The position numbers were made by a program, and so were the translations under genes. Under the pieces are notes generated by a model. It saw only the letters and a list, made by a program, of their open reading frames with translations, ran no database searches and was not told the DNA's origin. A stretch of 57,484 bases of DNA from Vibrio ordalii ATCC 33509 (GTDB lineage Bacteria; Pseudomonadota; Gammaproteobacteria; Enterobacterales; Vibrionaceae), in contig AEZC01000032.1 of NCBI GenBank assembly GCA_000257205.1, positions 1 through 57,484 on the forward strand, written 5' to 3'. Position 1 is the first letter of the stretch, and each line of letters opens with the position of its first letter. Positions 21,275 through 33,287 of this stretch are shown piece by piece.

Positions 21275-22357
21275 CTAGCGCACTTTTAGTGTAGCCAAAC
21301 CCACTAACACCAACACAATTGAGATAATCCAAAAACGGACGATCACACGTGGTTCTGGCCAACCTTTCAATTCATAGTGGTGATGGATAGGGGCCATCCG
21401 GAAAATACGTTGACCACGTAATTTGTAGGAACCGACTTGTAAAATCACCGACAAGGTTTCCATCACAAACACGCCGCCCATGATCACTAACACAAACTCT
21501 TGACGAACCAACACCGCTATTGTACCGAGTGCACCGCCTAGAGCGAGTGAACCCACATCGCCCATAAAGACTTGTGCAGGATAAGTGTTGAACCACAGAA
21601 AACCTAAACCGGCCCCCACAATTGCAGTACACACCACCACTAGCTCTGAGGCATAAGGAACATAAGGAATATGCAGATAACTGGCGAAATTGACGTTCCC
21701 AGTTGCCCATGCAATCACAGCAAAACCGGCAGCAACTAAAACAGTCGGCATGATGGCTAAACCGTCCAGACCATCGGTTAAGTTCACCGCGTTACTGGTT
21801 CCGACGATGACAAAATAGGTCAGCACAATGTAGAGCAAGCCCAGTTGCGGCATCACATCTTTAAAGAAAGGCACCACAAGCTGAGTAGCTGCGGTATCGT
21901 TGCCATGTGCATAGAGAGCAAACGCCACTATCAACGCAATGGCTGACTGCCAAAAGTATTTCCAGCGTGCGATCAATCCATCACTATTTTTACGCACCAC
22001 TTTGCGATAATCATCCACAAAACCGACTACGCCATAACCAAGCAGCACCGCAAGTACAGCCCACACGTAAGGGTTTGAGAGATCAGTCCACAGCAGTACG
22101 GTAGCAATGATAGAGGCGAGGATCATAACACCGCCCATGGTTGGCGTACCGCGCTTACTAAAGTGTGATTCTGGACCGTCGTTACGCACCACTTGACCAA
22201 TTTGCAGTAGTTGCAAACGTTTAATCAAGCGCGGCCCCATCCATAACGACAGAGCAAGTGCGGTTAAAATACTGACGATGGCCCGAAATGAGAGATATTC
22301 GAACAGACGAAAAAAAGAGAAGTATGGCTGGAGTAGATCCGCGAGCCAAATAATCAT
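21275..22357 (-). CDS. mraY: Phospho-MurNAc-pentapeptide transferase
   Basis: The 360-residue membrane enzyme attaches the MurNAc-pentapeptide to undecaprenyl phosphate, making lipid I. It has about ten transmembrane segments. Signature stretches are KRGTPTMGG, the magnesium-binding FVDDYRK and [22 protein letters not shown], and the APIHHHYE loop before the last helix. It starts within the murF stop codon (ATGA, 4-nt overlap), indicating coupled translation. Confidence 0.98.
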   Translation of the reverse strand: MIIWLADLLQPYFSFFRLFEYLSFRAIVSILTALALSLWMGPRLIKRLQLLQIGQVVRNDGPESHFSKRGTPTMGGVMILASIIATVLLWTDLSNPYVWAVLAVLLGYGVVGFVDDYRKVVRKNSDGLIARWKYFWQSAIALIVAFALYAHGNDTAATQLVVPFFKDVMPQLGLLYIVLTYFVIVGTSNAVNLTDGLDGLAIMPTVLVAAGFAVIAWATGNVNFASYLHIPYVPYASELVVVCTAIVGAGLGFLWFNTYPAQVFMGDVGSLALGGALGTIAVLVRQEFVLVIMGGVFVMETLSVILQVGSYKLRGQRIFRMAPIHHHYELKGWPEPRVIVRFWIISIVLVLVGLATLKVR

Positions 22358-23712
22358 GAGTATTTCTCCTTGAGAGCAGCCACAATTTTACTCATACCCG
22401 CACTGTTTGCACCTTTGACAAGTAAGGTATGAGACTCTTGATCGAATTGTGATAATTGCTGCTCGATATAAGCAATCATGTCCGCATGGCTTTCAAAATG
22501 GAGGCCATGGCATAGGTCACTGATCACTTTTGCATCGCGACCGTAAGTAAGGACATAGTCAAACTGGAATGGTGCAGCATGTTCACCGACTTGACGATGA
22601 AGTGCAAGGCTTTCATCGCCCAACTCGGCCATATTACCTAAAATTAACCAACGCCTTGCAGAGAAAGTGTTAAGTAGATCAACCGCCGCTTTCATTGCTG
22701 GAACACTGGCATTGTAACTGTCATCAATCAGTTTCACAGTCGAGCTCAATTGGGTGACATCAACACGCCCTTTCACCTGAGCCAGATGCGCAAGTCCGTA
22801 CTGCACCTCTTCAAGATTTGCACCCAACTCCATGGCTAATGCCGCCGCCGCCAACGCATTAGAAACGTTATGTTCACCCACAATATTGAGCCCAATGTCA
22901 ATATGACCGACTGGTGTGATCATTTCAAACTGAGCTTCACCTTGTTCGTTAAGCCTAATACCACGGGCGTAAAAATCTGCCATTTGACGGCTGGAAAAGG
23001 TTTTAACGGTTTTGTCCGCTAAAATAGCGCTCCACCGCTCACCACCGTGGCTTTCTAAATTAATAATGGCTGTCGCACCTGAAGCAAGGCCTTGATAAAT
23101 TTCACCTTTCGCCTGTTTTACGCCCTCAATTGAGCCAAAACCTTCCAGATGCGCCGCGGCAACATTGTTCACCAATGCGACATCCGGCTTCACTAAAGAG
23201 GTGGTATAAGCAATTTCACCAATATGATTCGCCCCTAACTCAATCACTGCATACGCATCATTAAGACCAGAGCGAAGCAGAGTGAGCGGCACGCCGATAT
23301 CATTATTAAAATTGCCAGCAGTAAAGAGCACGCGGCCTTTGGCTGATAAAATATTTGCCACCATCTCTTTGACTGTGGTTTTACCGCAACTACCTGTAAT
23401 CGCTGCGGTCGGTGTTTGACACTGTTGGTGAACCCAAGCGCCAAGCAGGCCTAACGCCAGTTTGGTGTCGGTAACCACCAGCTGAGGAACCGAAACCGCC
23501 AAAGGGCACTGAACCAATAACGCCTTTGCACCAGAGGCAACCGCTTGTGCAGCAAACTCATGAGCATCAAATTTATCACCAACCAAGGCAACAAAGAGCG
23601 AACCCGGTTTGATTTGACGCGTGTCGGTCGAGACCTCAGACACGGTGACATCACAACCAACCAATTGTGCATGCAAAACGTGCGTCAATTGCTGTAAAGA
23701 GACTTCTATCAT
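22354..23712 (-). CDS. murF: UDP-MurNAc-tripeptide--D-Ala-D-Ala ligase
   Basis: The 452-residue ligase adds D-alanyl-D-alanine to complete the UDP-MurNAc pentapeptide. The ATP loop is [12 protein letters not shown], the usual MurF form. [10 protein letters not shown] and the C-terminal [14 protein letters not shown] motif support MurF over the other Mur ligases. It overlaps murE and mraY by 4 nt each. Its D-Ala-D-Ala substrate must come from a ddl gene elsewhere, since none lies in this cluster. Confidence 0.98.
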   Translation of the reverse strand: MIEVSLQQLTHVLHAQLVGCDVTVSEVSTDTRQIKPGSLFVALVGDKFDAHEFAAQAVASGAKALLVQCPLAVSVPQLVVTDTKLALGLLGAWVHQQCQTPTAAITGSCGKTTVKEMVANILSAKGRVLFTAGNFNNDIGVPLTLLRSGLNDAYAVIELGANHIGEIAYTTSLVKPDVALVNNVAAAHLEGFGSIEGVKQAKGEIYQGLASGATAIINLESHGGERWSAILADKTVKTFSSRQMADFYARGIRLNEQGEAQFEMITPVGHIDIGLNIVGEHNVSNALAAAALAMELGANLEEVQYGLAHLAQVKGRVDVTQLSSTVKLIDDSYNASVPAMKAAVDLLNTFSARRWLILGNMAELGDESLALHRQVGEHAAPFQFDYVLTYGRDAKVISDLCHGLHFESHADMIAYIEQQLSQFDQESHTLLVKGANSAGMSKIVAALKEKYS

Positions 23713-25196
23713 GCACTTATCTCCAGTAAGGTTTGCGCCGTTTCGCGATCCGAATAGTGAATAGTTTGATGGGCCATCACTTGATAATCTTCATGCCCTT
23801 TGCCTGCCAATAAAATGATATCTTGCTGATCGGCATGTTGCAGGGCGTATTGCACGGCAGCATAACGATTGTGCTCAACGTGTGCGCGACTTGCAAACTT
23901 AAGTCCTGCCACCATATCTTGCACAATGTCTGCCGGTTTTTCGCTACGAGGGTTATCGTCGGTCAAAATGATCTTATCAGCGCAGCGCTCTGCAATTTCG
24001 GCCATCATCGGACGTTTGCCTTTATCGCGGTCGCCACCACAACCAAAAATCGCCCATAGCTGACCTTGGCAATGAACGCGAAGTGCCAACAGTGCTTTTT
24101 CCAAAGCATCGGGCGTGTGTGCATAATCGACGACGATCTTCGCACGATTTGGCGCTTGAAAGAGTTCCATTCGCCCTAAGACCGGCTGCAGTTGAGAAGC
24201 CGTTGTCATCAAGGCTTGTTTATCAAACCCTAAAGTCAGCATAATGGCAAAAGCGAGTAGAAGATTGCTGGCGTTAAATTCGCCAATCAACGGCACGCTC
24301 AATTCACCTTGACCATAGTAGCCGTCGAAGGTTAATGAAATACCATTATCACTGTAAGAGACCGAGCTCGCCCACAGCGCTTTAGCGCATTGCGGTTGCT
24401 GCTTTAAAGAGACAGCAATCGGTGCTTTCAGCTGTGCTAACCAACTCGCACCCACCGCATCGTCGGCATTGATGACAGCGTGTTGGCAGTGATGAGCGGT
24501 AAATAAGGAGAGCTTTGCTTTGGCGTACTCTTCCATGGTGCCATGATAATCGAGATGATCGCGGCTTAAGTTAGAAAACACGCCCACAGCGAACTTCAAT
24601 GCTTGAACTCGCCCTTGAACTAATCCGTGCGAAGAGACTTCCAGCGCGGTATAGCGAGCGCCTTGCTGCGCTAATTGATAGAGTGTTTCTTGGACCTCAA
24701 TGGCATTACCTGTGGTATTGGCGGCAGGCTGTAAATGGTTAAGAAAACCATTACCCGTCGTACCCAGCACCGCCGCTTTATCGCCTAACAAGTCAATCCA
24801 CTGCGCGATTAATTGAGTAATGGTGGTTTTACCGTTGGTTCCCGTAACCCCAATCAACGTACTGGTCTTCGAACGATAAAGCCGCGATGCCAGTTGAGAT
24901 AAATGTTGGTTTAGATCAGCAAGGTAAATCACTAACACGCCATTGACCGTAGTCATACTGCCATGCGGATGCTGCGCACACGCTTGAGCCAATACCAGAT
25001 TCGCCCCAGCTTGAGTAGCGCTATCAATAAACTGCCTTCCGTCGATGGCATGGCCGACCACTGCAATAAAGGTATCATTGGATGATATTTTACGGCTATC
25101 GAGCACTAAACGAGTCACCGACAACGTTGAAATAGAATGGCCATCGAGGTCAAGCCAAGGGGCGATGAGATCTTGTAAACACATACTCGGCGTCAT
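23709..25196 (-). CDS. murE: UDP-MurNAc-tripeptide synthetase (meso-diaminopimelate adding)
   Basis: The 495-residue ligase adds the third amino acid of the stem peptide. The ATP loop GTNGKTT is at residues 119-125. D414-N415-P416-R417 is the DNPR motif that selects meso-diaminopimelate rather than lysine, as expected for a Gram-negative cell and consistent with dapB in this window. It starts 16 bases after ftsI and ends overlapping murF by 4 nt. Confidence 0.98.
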   Translation of the reverse strand: MTPSMCLQDLIAPWLDLDGHSISTLSVTRLVLDSRKISSNDTFIAVVGHAIDGRQFIDSATQAGANLVLAQACAQHPHGSMTTVNGVLVIYLADLNQHLSQLASRLYRSKTSTLIGVTGTNGKTTITQLIAQWIDLLGDKAAVLGTTGNGFLNHLQPAANTTGNAIEVQETLYQLAQQGARYTALEVSSHGLVQGRVQALKFAVGVFSNLSRDHLDYHGTMEEYAKAKLSLFTAHHCQHAVINADDAVGASWLAQLKAPIAVSLKQQPQCAKALWASSVSYSDNGISLTFDGYYGQGELSVPLIGEFNASNLLLAFAIMLTLGFDKQALMTTASQLQPVLGRMELFQAPNRAKIVVDYAHTPDALEKALLALRVHCQGQLWAIFGCGGDRDKGKRPMMAEIAERCADKIILTDDNPRSEKPADIVQDMVAGLKFASRAHVEHNRYAAVQYALQHADQQDIILLAGKGHEDYQVMAHQTIHYSDRETAQTLLEISA

Positions 25197-25212
25197 TGTG
25201 CTTCTCTCTTAA

Positions 25213-26943
25213 TTATTTTTGGAATCGATTTTCATCAGGAGCGACATTGAGGATCTGCAACGCTCCTTTCATTATTTCGGCAAAGACAGGGCCGGCAACG
25301 GAACCGCCATAATATAAGTCACCTTGAGGTTCATTCACCATCACCACTAACGAGACTCGAGGGTCACTCACTGGAGCCACTCCTGCCGTGTAAGCAAAAT
25401 ATTCATCACCATAACCGCCGGCAATCGCTTTGCGCGAAGTGCCTGACTTGGCCGCAATACGATAGCCCGGAACCGCGGCTTGAGTTGCTGTGCCACCGGG
25501 TTGGGTAACGGTTCCTAACATTTCCAACACTTTCTTAGCATTAGTTTTATCAACCACTTGGCGTGATAAATCTTGCTGGTTGCTGTCAATAATATGGATT
25601 GGTTGGTACTGACCTAAATTGCCTAAAGTGGCATAAGCATGAGCCAACTGAATGGGGGTAATTGACAAACCATAGCCAAATGCCAAGGTGGCAATTTCAA
25701 ACGGTGACCAACGGCGGCGATTCGGGAAAATACCCAAAGTCTCACCGACAAGGTTTAAACCCGACATTTCACCAAGCCCTACAGAGGTATACATACCTAA
25801 TAGAGCTTCGAGAGGCATTTCAAGCGCCAGCTTAGCCACTCCGATGTTACTCGATTTTTTCAGAATTAAGGTTAAATCGGCTTTGCCGACTTTTGAGGTA
25901 TCACGCACTCGACTGCCGCCGATTTGCATGATGCCATTCCCTGTATCAATCACCGTTTTGTCATTCGCAACGCCATTTTCAAGCGCGGCCAATACTACAA
26001 AAGGTTTGACAGTTGAGCCCGGTTCAAAGGCGTCCGTGATCACGCGGTTACGCATTTTAAAACTTTGCCAATCGGAACGGTTATTGGGGTTGTATGAGGG
26101 GGCGTTAACCATCGCTAATACTGCACCCGTTTTCACGTCGAGCAAAATCGCCGATGCCGAAGTGGCACGATAGTCCGCCACAGCTTGCTTGACCGCACGA
26201 AAGGCGATCGCTTGCAAACGTTGGTCAATGGTCAACGCCAGTGGCTTGCCCTCTTCACGCTCTTCAAGCGAGATATTTTCCACCACTCGGCCATACCGAT
26301 CTTTGCGGATCACCTGTTTGCCCGCTTCCCCCGTCAGCCATTTATCATAGCTGCGCTCAACCCCTTCTAAACCGTGGCCATCGATGCCCGTCACACCAAT
26401 TAAGTGTGCACTCGCCTCACCGGCTGGATAGTAACGGCGAGATTCGGCCTTGAGCCCCACACCCGCTAATTTGAGTTCGCGAATATAATTGGCCATTGCA
26501 GGGCTCACTTGACGCTGCAAATAGATAAAACGGCGGGTTTGGTTCTCTTCAATTTTTTTCAGCAGCTCACTGCGCTTAATGCCTAACACATCAGCCAGTG
26601 CGTACCAACGTTCACGTTCAACTAAGCCGCCGGCTTTAAAAATAGCCACAGGATCAGCCCATACTGCATCGACAGGAACACTGACTGCGAGAGGTTCACC
26701 ATTACGATCCGAAATGATTCCGCGTGCCGATGGCAAGGTTTTGGCTCGGACAGAGCGCATATCCCCTTCGCGGATCAAATTATCCGGTTCGATAATTTGG
26801 ATGAAGGCAACGCGCCCAACCAATAAAGCGAAAGTAACGAATACAAAAAAGAGGATGAGATAGAATCGCCAACGGATCAAAATAGGAGATGTCGCTTTTT
26901 CTTGACGAGGTGCCGCTTGGGCTTTGTCTTTGTTTTTTTTCAT
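25213..26943 (-). CDS. ftsI: Septal peptidoglycan transpeptidase FtsI (PBP3)
   Basis: The 576-residue class B penicillin-binding protein cross-links septal peptidoglycan with FtsW. It has a lysine-rich cytoplasmic tail, one transmembrane helix (about residues 25-48), the PBP dimerisation domain and the transpeptidase domain with S310-T-V-K313, S364-S-N366 and K499-S-G-T502. The active-site motifs show no obvious change linked to beta-lactam resistance. It overlaps ftsL by 4 nt. Confidence 0.98.
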   Translation of the reverse strand: MKKNKDKAQAAPRQEKATSPILIRWRFYLILFFVFVTFALLVGRVAFIQIIEPDNLIREGDMRSVRAKTLPSARGIISDRNGEPLAVSVPVDAVWADPVAIFKAGGLVERERWYALADVLGIKRSELLKKIEENQTRRFIYLQRQVSPAMANYIRELKLAGVGLKAESRRYYPAGEASAHLIGVTGIDGHGLEGVERSYDKWLTGEAGKQVIRKDRYGRVVENISLEEREEGKPLALTIDQRLQAIAFRAVKQAVADYRATSASAILLDVKTGAVLAMVNAPSYNPNNRSDWQSFKMRNRVITDAFEPGSTVKPFVVLAALENGVANDKTVIDTGNGIMQIGGSRVRDTSKVGKADLTLILKKSSNIGVAKLALEMPLEALLGMYTSVGLGEMSGLNLVGETLGIFPNRRRWSPFEIATLAFGYGLSITPIQLAHAYATLGNLGQYQPIHIIDSNQQDLSRQVVDKTNAKKVLEMLGTVTQPGGTATQAAVPGYRIAAKSGTSRKAIAGGYGDEYFAYTAGVAPVSDPRVSLVVMVNEPQGDLYYGGSVAGPVFAEIMKGALQILNVAPDENRFQK

Positions 26944-27257
26944 TTGAGCGTAATCACCACTTCTTTATCAGAATCAGGTCGCTTCATTTCCAGCTCTTGT
27001 TTGGCAAGATTCTGCACGCGACTATGTTCTGCTAGGGCCGTTTCCTCAAGAATGAGGTTACGCCATTCATTATCGAGCCGCTCGCGCTCAACTAAGGTTT
27101 GATCTTTTTCCGAAATCGCCTGCCTAGAATGGTGGGTAATAAACACCACTCCCATCGCACTGGCAAAAATTAACATTAACAAAATAAGCGGCACTCGACC
27201 CACCGTAAACAGGTCAAGTGCAATCAGTTTGGTTAAATTCGGCGGCGATTTAGACAT
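26940..27257 (-). CDS. ftsL: Cell division protein FtsL
   Basis: The 105-residue bitopic protein is a divisome activator that pairs with FtsB and FtsQ. A short cytoplasmic tail (MSKSPPNLTKLI) is followed by a transmembrane segment (about residues 18-38) and a periplasmic coiled coil rich in E, L and R (SEKDQTLVERERLDNEWRNL). It is a little shorter than the 121-residue E. coli protein, mainly at the N-terminus. Placement between rsmH and ftsI confirms the call. Confidence 0.95.
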   Translation of the reverse strand: MSKSPPNLTKLIALDLFTVGRVPLILLMLIFASAMGVVFITHHSRQAISEKDQTLVERERLDNEWRNLILEETALAEHSRVQNLAKQELEMKRPDSDKEVVITLK

Positions 27258-27260
27258 AGA

Positions 27261-28211
27261 CTACAGTTTTTCAGCAACTCGTAATACTGAGCTACGTGAA
27301 CGGGGATTGAGTTCCACTTCTTCTTTAGTTGGCATAATCGCTTTCCCAACTGGTTTTAAGTTGGCTGAGCCCAATGCCTGAATTTGTATTTCTGTTAACG
27401 GCAAACCATGTGGAACCTCTGGGCCTTTACTCTCTTTACGAATAAAGCGTTTGACCATGCGATCTTCAAGCGAATGGAAACTGATCACCGATAAGCGCCC
27501 TTGCGGGGCTAAGATCTTAGCTGCGCCTTTCAATGCAGTGTCGATCTCTTCTAATTCACTATTGATATAGATACGAAATGCTTGAAATGAGCGCGTAGCC
27601 GGGTGTTTTTTCTCTTTAAAGCTTTTCGGCGCAGCTTCTGAAATCAGTTTGGCCAATTGGCTGGTGCGCGTCAGAGGCTCTTTTTCATCGTCTTCACGGT
27701 AAGCGACAATCGCTTTGGCAATACGGCGTGCGTGCTTGTCTTCACCAAATTCACGAATCACCCAAGTAATGTCGTCCAAATCGGCTTGCGCAAGCCACTG
27801 CGAGACAGGGATCCCTGACGTCGGGTCCATACGCATATCAAGCGGGCCATCTTTCATGAAACTAAAACCGCGCTCGGCATCGTCCAACTGCGGCGAGGAA
27901 ACGCCTAAATCAAGCAGTACTCCATCTACTTTCCCAACCAGATCGTAGCGCTCAGCGTATTGTGCCATGCCAGAGAATGGGCCATGAATGATAGTAAAAC
28001 GCGGGTCGTTAATTTTTCCAGCTTCAGCAATCGCTTGTGGATCGCGGTCTATGCTGTAAAGCCGACCATTGTCACCCAACTTAGAGAGAATTGTACGACT
28101 ATGACCACCACGGCCAAACGTGCCGTCGATATAAATACCGTCTGGTTTGATAGCAAGGCCATCAATGGATTCATTCAGTAGTACAGAAATGTGTTGAAAA
28201 GGTTCAGTCAT
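27261..28211 (-). CDS. rsmH: 16S rRNA m4C1402 N4-methyltransferase
   Basis: The 316-residue enzyme methylates N4 of C1402 in the 16S rRNA decoding centre; RsmI, encoded 0.7 kb away, adds the 2'-O methyl group to the same nucleotide. The SAM-binding GTFGRGGHS is at residues 30-38, and the motifs [12 protein letters not shown] and [11 protein letters not shown] are present. It is the first gene of the dcw cluster here. In E. coli mraZ precedes it; in this window the upstream neighbour is rnpB. Confidence 0.97.
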   Translation of the reverse strand: MTEPFQHISVLLNESIDGLAIKPDGIYIDGTFGRGGHSRTILSKLGDNGRLYSIDRDPQAIAEAGKINDPRFTIIHGPFSGMAQYAERYDLVGKVDGVLLDLGVSSPQLDDAERGFSFMKDGPLDMRMDPTSGIPVSQWLAQADLDDITWVIREFGEDKHARRIAKAIVAYREDDEKEPLTRTSQLAKLISEAAPKSFKEKKHPATRSFQAFRIYINSELEEIDTALKGAAKILAPQGRLSVISFHSLEDRMVKRFIRKESKGPEVPHGLPLTEIQIQALGSANLKPVGKAIMPTKEEVELNPRSRSSVLRVAEKL

Positions 28212-28365
28212 CGTTTTCTCATCGGGCTAAAGCTGAAATATAGCAATCGGCTACGGCGCAAGTATTCAGTTTACTGATTTAACGCCGCATCGCTACCACT
28301 TGACGTTGGCATCACGTGATATTGCGCTAAGTTTAGTGCTTACGAAATAATTTTCGTCAATAAAA

Positions 28366-28404
28366 AGCAAAAAACCCATCATAACCGCAAGAGTTATGAT
28401 GGGT
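28366..28404 (-). terminator. rnpB terminator
   Basis: A 12-base stem, ACCCATCATAAC with its complement (28374-28385, 28393-28404), and a seven-base loop are followed on the minus strand by TTTTTTGCTTTTT. It lies immediately after the 3' end of the RNase P RNA. Confidence 0.92.
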
Positions 28405-28411
28405 CTGCAAT

Positions 28412-28817
<406 letters not shown>

Positions 28818-28823
28818 GGGCGG

Positions 28824-28852
28824 ATTGTATAGAGAAAGATAGGTACTGTCTA
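28824..28852 (-). promoter_or_regulatory. rnpB promoter
   Basis: On the minus strand TAGACA (28847-28852), a 17-base spacer and TACAAT (28824-28829), followed seven bases later by the expected RNA 5' end. A GC-rich segment lies between the -10 and the start site. Confidence 0.7.
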
Positions 28853-28934
28853 GGCTCAAACAACTTCTGTGTTTAATTCACGCTTAAGCGTTTAATTATC
28901 CATCGATTTAAAGCATTAAGATGCTGCTGGCTAA

Positions 28935-29801
28935 TTAAGCAGATAGGTTTTCAAGCCCCCACTTATAAAGGGCATTTTTCTTAAGGTTATAAATTTCAGC
29001 CGCCAATGCGGCCGCTTTTTTCAGAGGCAGCTCTTTTGTCAAAATCGCTAAACTGCGCAACGCTTCGTCCGGCAAGCTATCGTCCACGCTGTCTCTGTAA
29101 CCATGGATCAGTAACACCATTTCACCACGCTTGCGGTTCTCATCTTCATTAATCCAATTAATCAGTTCGCCTAACGGCAAACCTTGAATCGTCTCGAAGG
29201 TTTTGGTGAGTTCGCGGGCTAGCACCACGTTACGATCTGGCCCTAAGATAGCTAACATATCTTGCAGTGATTCGCTAATTCGGTGTGGTGACTCATAAAA
29301 AATACAGGTGCGTTCAGCCTTAGCGATCTCGAGGAATTTATCTTTACGCCCTTTGCTTTTCGGCGGCAAAAAACCTTCAAAACTGAAACGATCAGAAGGT
29401 AAGCCTGATGCACTGAGCGCAGTAATCACAGCACAGGCGCCAGGAAGTGGCACAACTCTCACACCAGCTTGACGACATTGATTGACAAGATGGTACCCTG
29501 GATCACTGATCAGTGGCGTTCCTGCATCAGAAACCAACGCAATAGATTGCCCTGATAATAATTTATCGACTAACACTTGTGCTTTTTGCTGTTCGTTGTG
29601 ATCATGCAAGGCAAAGGTTTTAGTCTGGATATTGAAGTGAGCGAGAAGTCTGCCAGTATGGCGTGTATCTTCCGCAGCGATAACATCAACACTTGAGAGT
29701 ACTTCAATGGCTCGCTGGGTAATATCACCCAAATTGCCAATTGGCGTAGGAACAATGTAGAGAGTTGGGATCTCTGCTGGCAAGGTTTTGCTATCTGTCA
29801 T
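28935..29801 (-). CDS. rsmI: 16S rRNA 2'-O-ribose C1402 methyltransferase
   Basis: The 288-residue tetrapyrrole-methylase-fold enzyme uses SAM to methylate the ribose of C1402 of 16S rRNA. Visible are [48 protein letters not shown] and the FYESPHRI motif. The length matches the family. It is divergent from lpoA, and the two start codons are about 60 bases apart, so the promoters overlap. Confidence 0.96.
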   Translation of the reverse strand: MTDSKTLPAEIPTLYIVPTPIGNLGDITQRAIEVLSSVDVIAAEDTRHTGRLLAHFNIQTKTFALHDHNEQQKAQVLVDKLLSGQSIALVSDAGTPLISDPGYHLVNQCRQAGVRVVPLPGACAVITALSASGLPSDRFSFEGFLPPKSKGRKDKFLEIAKAERTCIFYESPHRISESLQDMLAILGPDRNVVLARELTKTFETIQGLPLGELINWINEDENRKRGEMVLLIHGYRDSVDDSLPDEALRSLAILTKELPLKKAAALAAEIYNLKKNALYKWGLENLSA

Positions 29802-29864
29802 TTGTTTACCATCACTTCAACGATTAATATAGAGACAATTTTACACGGAATAATGAAAGAACTC

Positions 29865-31676
29865 ATGGCTATGAAGAACCATCCGAGACTCAGTGTACCA
29901 CGCTTATTCACGCCCGTTGCATTAGCAATGGCTTTGGCGGCGTGTTCGTCTTCACCGTCGACGCCCACCTCAGTCGATATTACGCAAGATCCCGCCAAGT
30001 CAGCGCAAACTTACTTGATGCAAGCAGATAGTAGCCAAGGTCCACTGCAAAATGATTGGTTGATCATGGCTCTTAAAGCCGCCATTAACGAAAACAACAG
30101 CGAACAAGCGCAACTGTTGATTATGCGCTTAGCCAAGCAGTCGCTCTCTGAAGCGCAACAAGCTGAATGGCAAATGGCTAGGGCGCAGTTGCTGAGTAAT
30201 GCGGAACAGTTTTCACAAGCGCTCTCTCAGCTTAATTTTCAGGCTTGGTGGAAGCTAAGCCCTGAAACATGGGCTCAATACCATCAAATGCGCGCCGATA
30301 TTTTTACCGCGCTCAGCCGCCCTTTTGATTCAAGTAGGGAGCTTATTGCATTAAGCACTTACGTTGATGATGCCGAGCAAGAAGCGATTGCCGATCAAAT
30401 TTGGCTCAATTTCAATCACTATAGCGAACGTGAAATTACCCAATTCAATCCAGAGCCTAACGAAAACGTGCTCGATGGCTGGCTACAACTGGCTGTATAT
30501 ATGAAAACGCTCAATAGCAATATTCCGCAGCTGAAGAATACGCTCGAAAAATGGCTTGCGGAAAACAGCAATCACCCAGCGGCTCGTTATACGCCTAAAG
30601 CGATACAAGATATTTTAGCGCTGGAGATCATCAAGCCCACTAACACCGCGTTGTTACTTCCTCTTTCAGGAAAGTTTGCCACGCAAGCTCAACTGATCCG
30701 TGATGGCTTTATCATGGCGATGATGAATGACCATAACCGTGACCTCAATGCTACCTTGACTGTGATTGATACCAATGTCGAAGACGCCGCGCTCATAGAC
30801 AAGCAACTGATTGAAAAAAACATTGATTTCATTGTTGGACCACTCATCAAAGAGAACATCGAGAATCTACATAAGCTTCAACAAGCACGCTTAGCTTCTA
30901 TCCCTACGCTGGCGTTGAATATTCCAGACCAAATTGAAGATCATCCTAACACTTGCTATCTTGCACTTTCGCCAGAGCAAGAGGTTGAACAAGCCGCTAA
31001 GTATCTGTTTAGCCAAGGCTATCAATACCCTTTAATACTCGCTCCTCAAGGTAATTACGGCCAACGTGTAGTAGAAGCATTTAGCGAAGAATGGCAAAAA
31101 TACAGCAAGAATAAAGTATCGGTGAACCTGTTTGGTGATAAGCATCAATTGCAACGCAACATTAACTCAGTATTTGGTCTGCAAGATAGCCAACAAAATA
31201 TCGCGCAAATGGATGCGTTGATGGGTATTGATTTGCAAAGCCTGCCCCGCAGTCGTCGTGATATCGATTCGGTTTATATCGTGGCTAACAGCGCAGAATT
31301 GACTTTAATTAAACCCTTTATCGAGGTCGCAATTAACCCTGACACTAAGCCACCCAAACTGTTTTCAAACTCTCGTAGTAACAGTGGTAACACACAGTAT
31401 GAAGACCTCTCTGGTGTAACTTATAGCGATATTCCATTACTCATTCATCCCAATTCAATGCTGGATAATGAAATGAACCAATTGTGGCCAAAGAACTCTA
31501 ATAGTGAGAGGCGCTTACAAGCATTAGGTATGGATGCTTACCAGTTGATGATTGAGCTACCACAAATGAAAGTCGTCGATGGGTATAGCATCGATGGCAA
31601 AACAGGCACATTAAGTATTGATGAACAATGCGTAATACAGAGAGAGATCAGTTGGGCGGTATATGGCGCTCTTTAG
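29865..31676 (+). CDS. lpoA: Outer-membrane lipoprotein activator of PBP1a, LpoA
   Basis: The ~603-residue lipoprotein is needed for PBP1a activity in peptidoglycan synthesis. The signal peptide ends in the lipobox LAAC (C27 from the chosen Met), so it is anchored in the outer membrane. An N-terminal helical TPR-like region (about residues 40-270) is followed by a periplasmic-binding-protein-like domain (ALLLPLSGKFATQAQLIRDGF). I place the start at ATG 29865 (MAMKNHP); ATGs at 29853 and 29871 are possible, and an upstream frame to 29802 is unlikely because it would bury the signal peptide. Confidence 0.94.
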   Translation: MAMKNHPRLSVPRLFTPVALAMALAACSSSPSTPTSVDITQDPAKSAQTYLMQADSSQGPLQNDWLIMALKAAINENNSEQAQLLIMRLAKQSLSEAQQAEWQMARAQLLSNAEQFSQALSQLNFQAWWKLSPETWAQYHQMRADIFTALSRPFDSSRELIALSTYVDDAEQEAIADQIWLNFNHYSEREITQFNPEPNENVLDGWLQLAVYMKTLNSNIPQLKNTLEKWLAENSNHPAARYTPKAIQDILALEIIKPTNTALLLPLSGKFATQAQLIRDGFIMAMMNDHNRDLNATLTVIDTNVEDAALIDKQLIEKNIDFIVGPLIKENIENLHKLQQARLASIPTLALNIPDQIEDHPNTCYLALSPEQEVEQAAKYLFSQGYQYPLILAPQGNYGQRVVEAFSEEWQKYSKNKVSVNLFGDKHQLQRNINSVFGLQDSQQNIAQMDALMGIDLQSLPRSRRDIDSVYIVANSAELTLIKPFIEVAINPDTKPPKLFSNSRSNSGNTQYEDLSGVTYSDIPLLIHPNSMLDNEMNQLWPKNSNSERRLQALGMDAYQLMIELPQMKVVDGYSIDGKTGTLSIDEQCVIQREISWAVYGAL

Positions 31677-32034
31677 TCGCAGAGCGATAGGTCAACAGTA
31701 TGAAAACGCAGCCAAACACTATTTATTGAGTTGCGGTTTAGTTTTTATTGAACAAAATTTCAATACCAAAATCGGTGAAATTGACCTCATCATTATGCGG
31801 GATAAAAATACCTTAGTGTTCGTAGAGGTTAAATACAGGAAAGATCAACATCATGGCCATGCAGCAGAAATGGTTACTACTGCAAAAATGACAAAGTTGA
31901 TGAAAACCGCGAATTTATGGCTACTGAAGCGTGGCCTATCGCCCTATGACACCGATTTTCGTTTCGATGTGATCGCCATCCACCAAGATGTGCATCATAT
32001 TGAGTGGATTAAAAACGCAATAACTCAAGGATAA
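31663..32034 (+). CDS. yraN: YraN/UPF0102 family putative endonuclease-like protein
   Basis: The 123-residue protein has the fold of Holliday-junction-type nucleases. The motif positions are GEIDLIIM and FVEVKYR, giving a D...ExK arrangement. The substrate is not established. The gene overlaps the end of lpoA by 14 nt and is followed by diaA three bases after its stop. This lpoA-yraN-diaA order is conserved in enteric bacteria and Vibrio. Confidence 0.92.
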   Translation: MALFSRRAIGQQYENAAKHYLLSCGLVFIEQNFNTKIGEIDLIIMRDKNTLVFVEVKYRKDQHHGHAAEMVTTAKMTKLMKTANLWLLKRGLSPYDTDFRFDVIAIHQDVHHIEWIKNAITQG

Positions 32035-32628
<594 letters not shown>

Positions 32629-32631
32629 ACA

Positions 32632-33201
32632 ATGAATAGATTAAAACTTTCACTCATTCTACTGTTGAGCTTTGCTGTATCAGGTTGTGCAGGCGTTATC
32701 CTTGCTGGCGCGGCAACAACAGCGAGCCTAGTAACAGACCCTCGAACCACTCAAGAAATTTGGAATGATAATAACATCGAATTTGAAGTAGCAGGTATCG
32801 CCAATAAAGCCCCCTTTAACGGAAAAACTCGCATTACGGCCAGTTCTTATCAAGGGATTGTCGTGTTGATGGGACAAGCTAAAAACTCCGGATTACTCAA
32901 TGAGTTTGAAAATAAAGCACGTGAGACAAAAGGGGTCACAACCATTCATAATCAAGTCAGAATAAAAGCGCCTTTATCGATTGGCGAAATCAGTAACGAC
33001 AGTTGGATTACGACTAAAGTAAAATCAGCGCTGTTGGCCAATTCTGAACTGAACACAATCAAAATCAAAGTAATCACAGAAAATAGAGAAGTATTTTTAC
33101 TTGGCTATATCTCGGCAGAACAGGCTAATCTAGCCAGCGATATCGCTCGAAACATATCAGGCGTAAAACAGGTGATTAAGGCATTTCAATACAGCGAATA
33201 A
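32632..33201 (+). CDS. dolP: BON-domain outer-membrane lipoprotein (DolP/YraP-like)
   Basis: The 189-residue lipoprotein has a signal peptide ending in VSGC (C19), then two BON domains (about residues 45-110 and 120-188; RITASSYQGIVVLMG and KVITENREVFLLGY). DolP helps maintain outer-membrane integrity and localises to division sites in E. coli. The ATG is three bases past diaA. It is the last gene of the lpoA operon, ahead of a strong terminator. Confidence 0.9.
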   Translation: MNRLKLSLILLLSFAVSGCAGVILAGAATTASLVTDPRTTQEIWNDNNIEFEVAGIANKAPFNGKTRITASSYQGIVVLMGQAKNSGLLNEFENKARETKGVTTIHNQVRIKAPLSIGEISNDSWITTKVKSALLANSELNTIKIKVITENREVFLLGYISAEQANLASDIARNISGVKQVIKAFQYSE

Positions 33202-33226
33202 CCTTGGTTATCCTTTGTTTTTGTTA

Positions 33227-33256
33227 GAAAAAAAGCAGCGAATATCGCTGCTTTTT
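33227..33256. terminator. Bidirectional terminator between dolP and sspB
   Basis: A seven-base stem GCAGCGA/TCGCTGC (33235-33241, 33245-33251) is flanked by an A-run on the left and a T-run on the right. It can act on both convergent operons. Confidence 0.88.
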
Positions 33257-33287
33257 CGATCATGACTGCTTAATGTGTGAAAATGAG

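Noticed and set aside
25688..26173. 161-residue open frame antisense to ftsI
   Set aside because: Shadow frame inside ftsI with no start signal.
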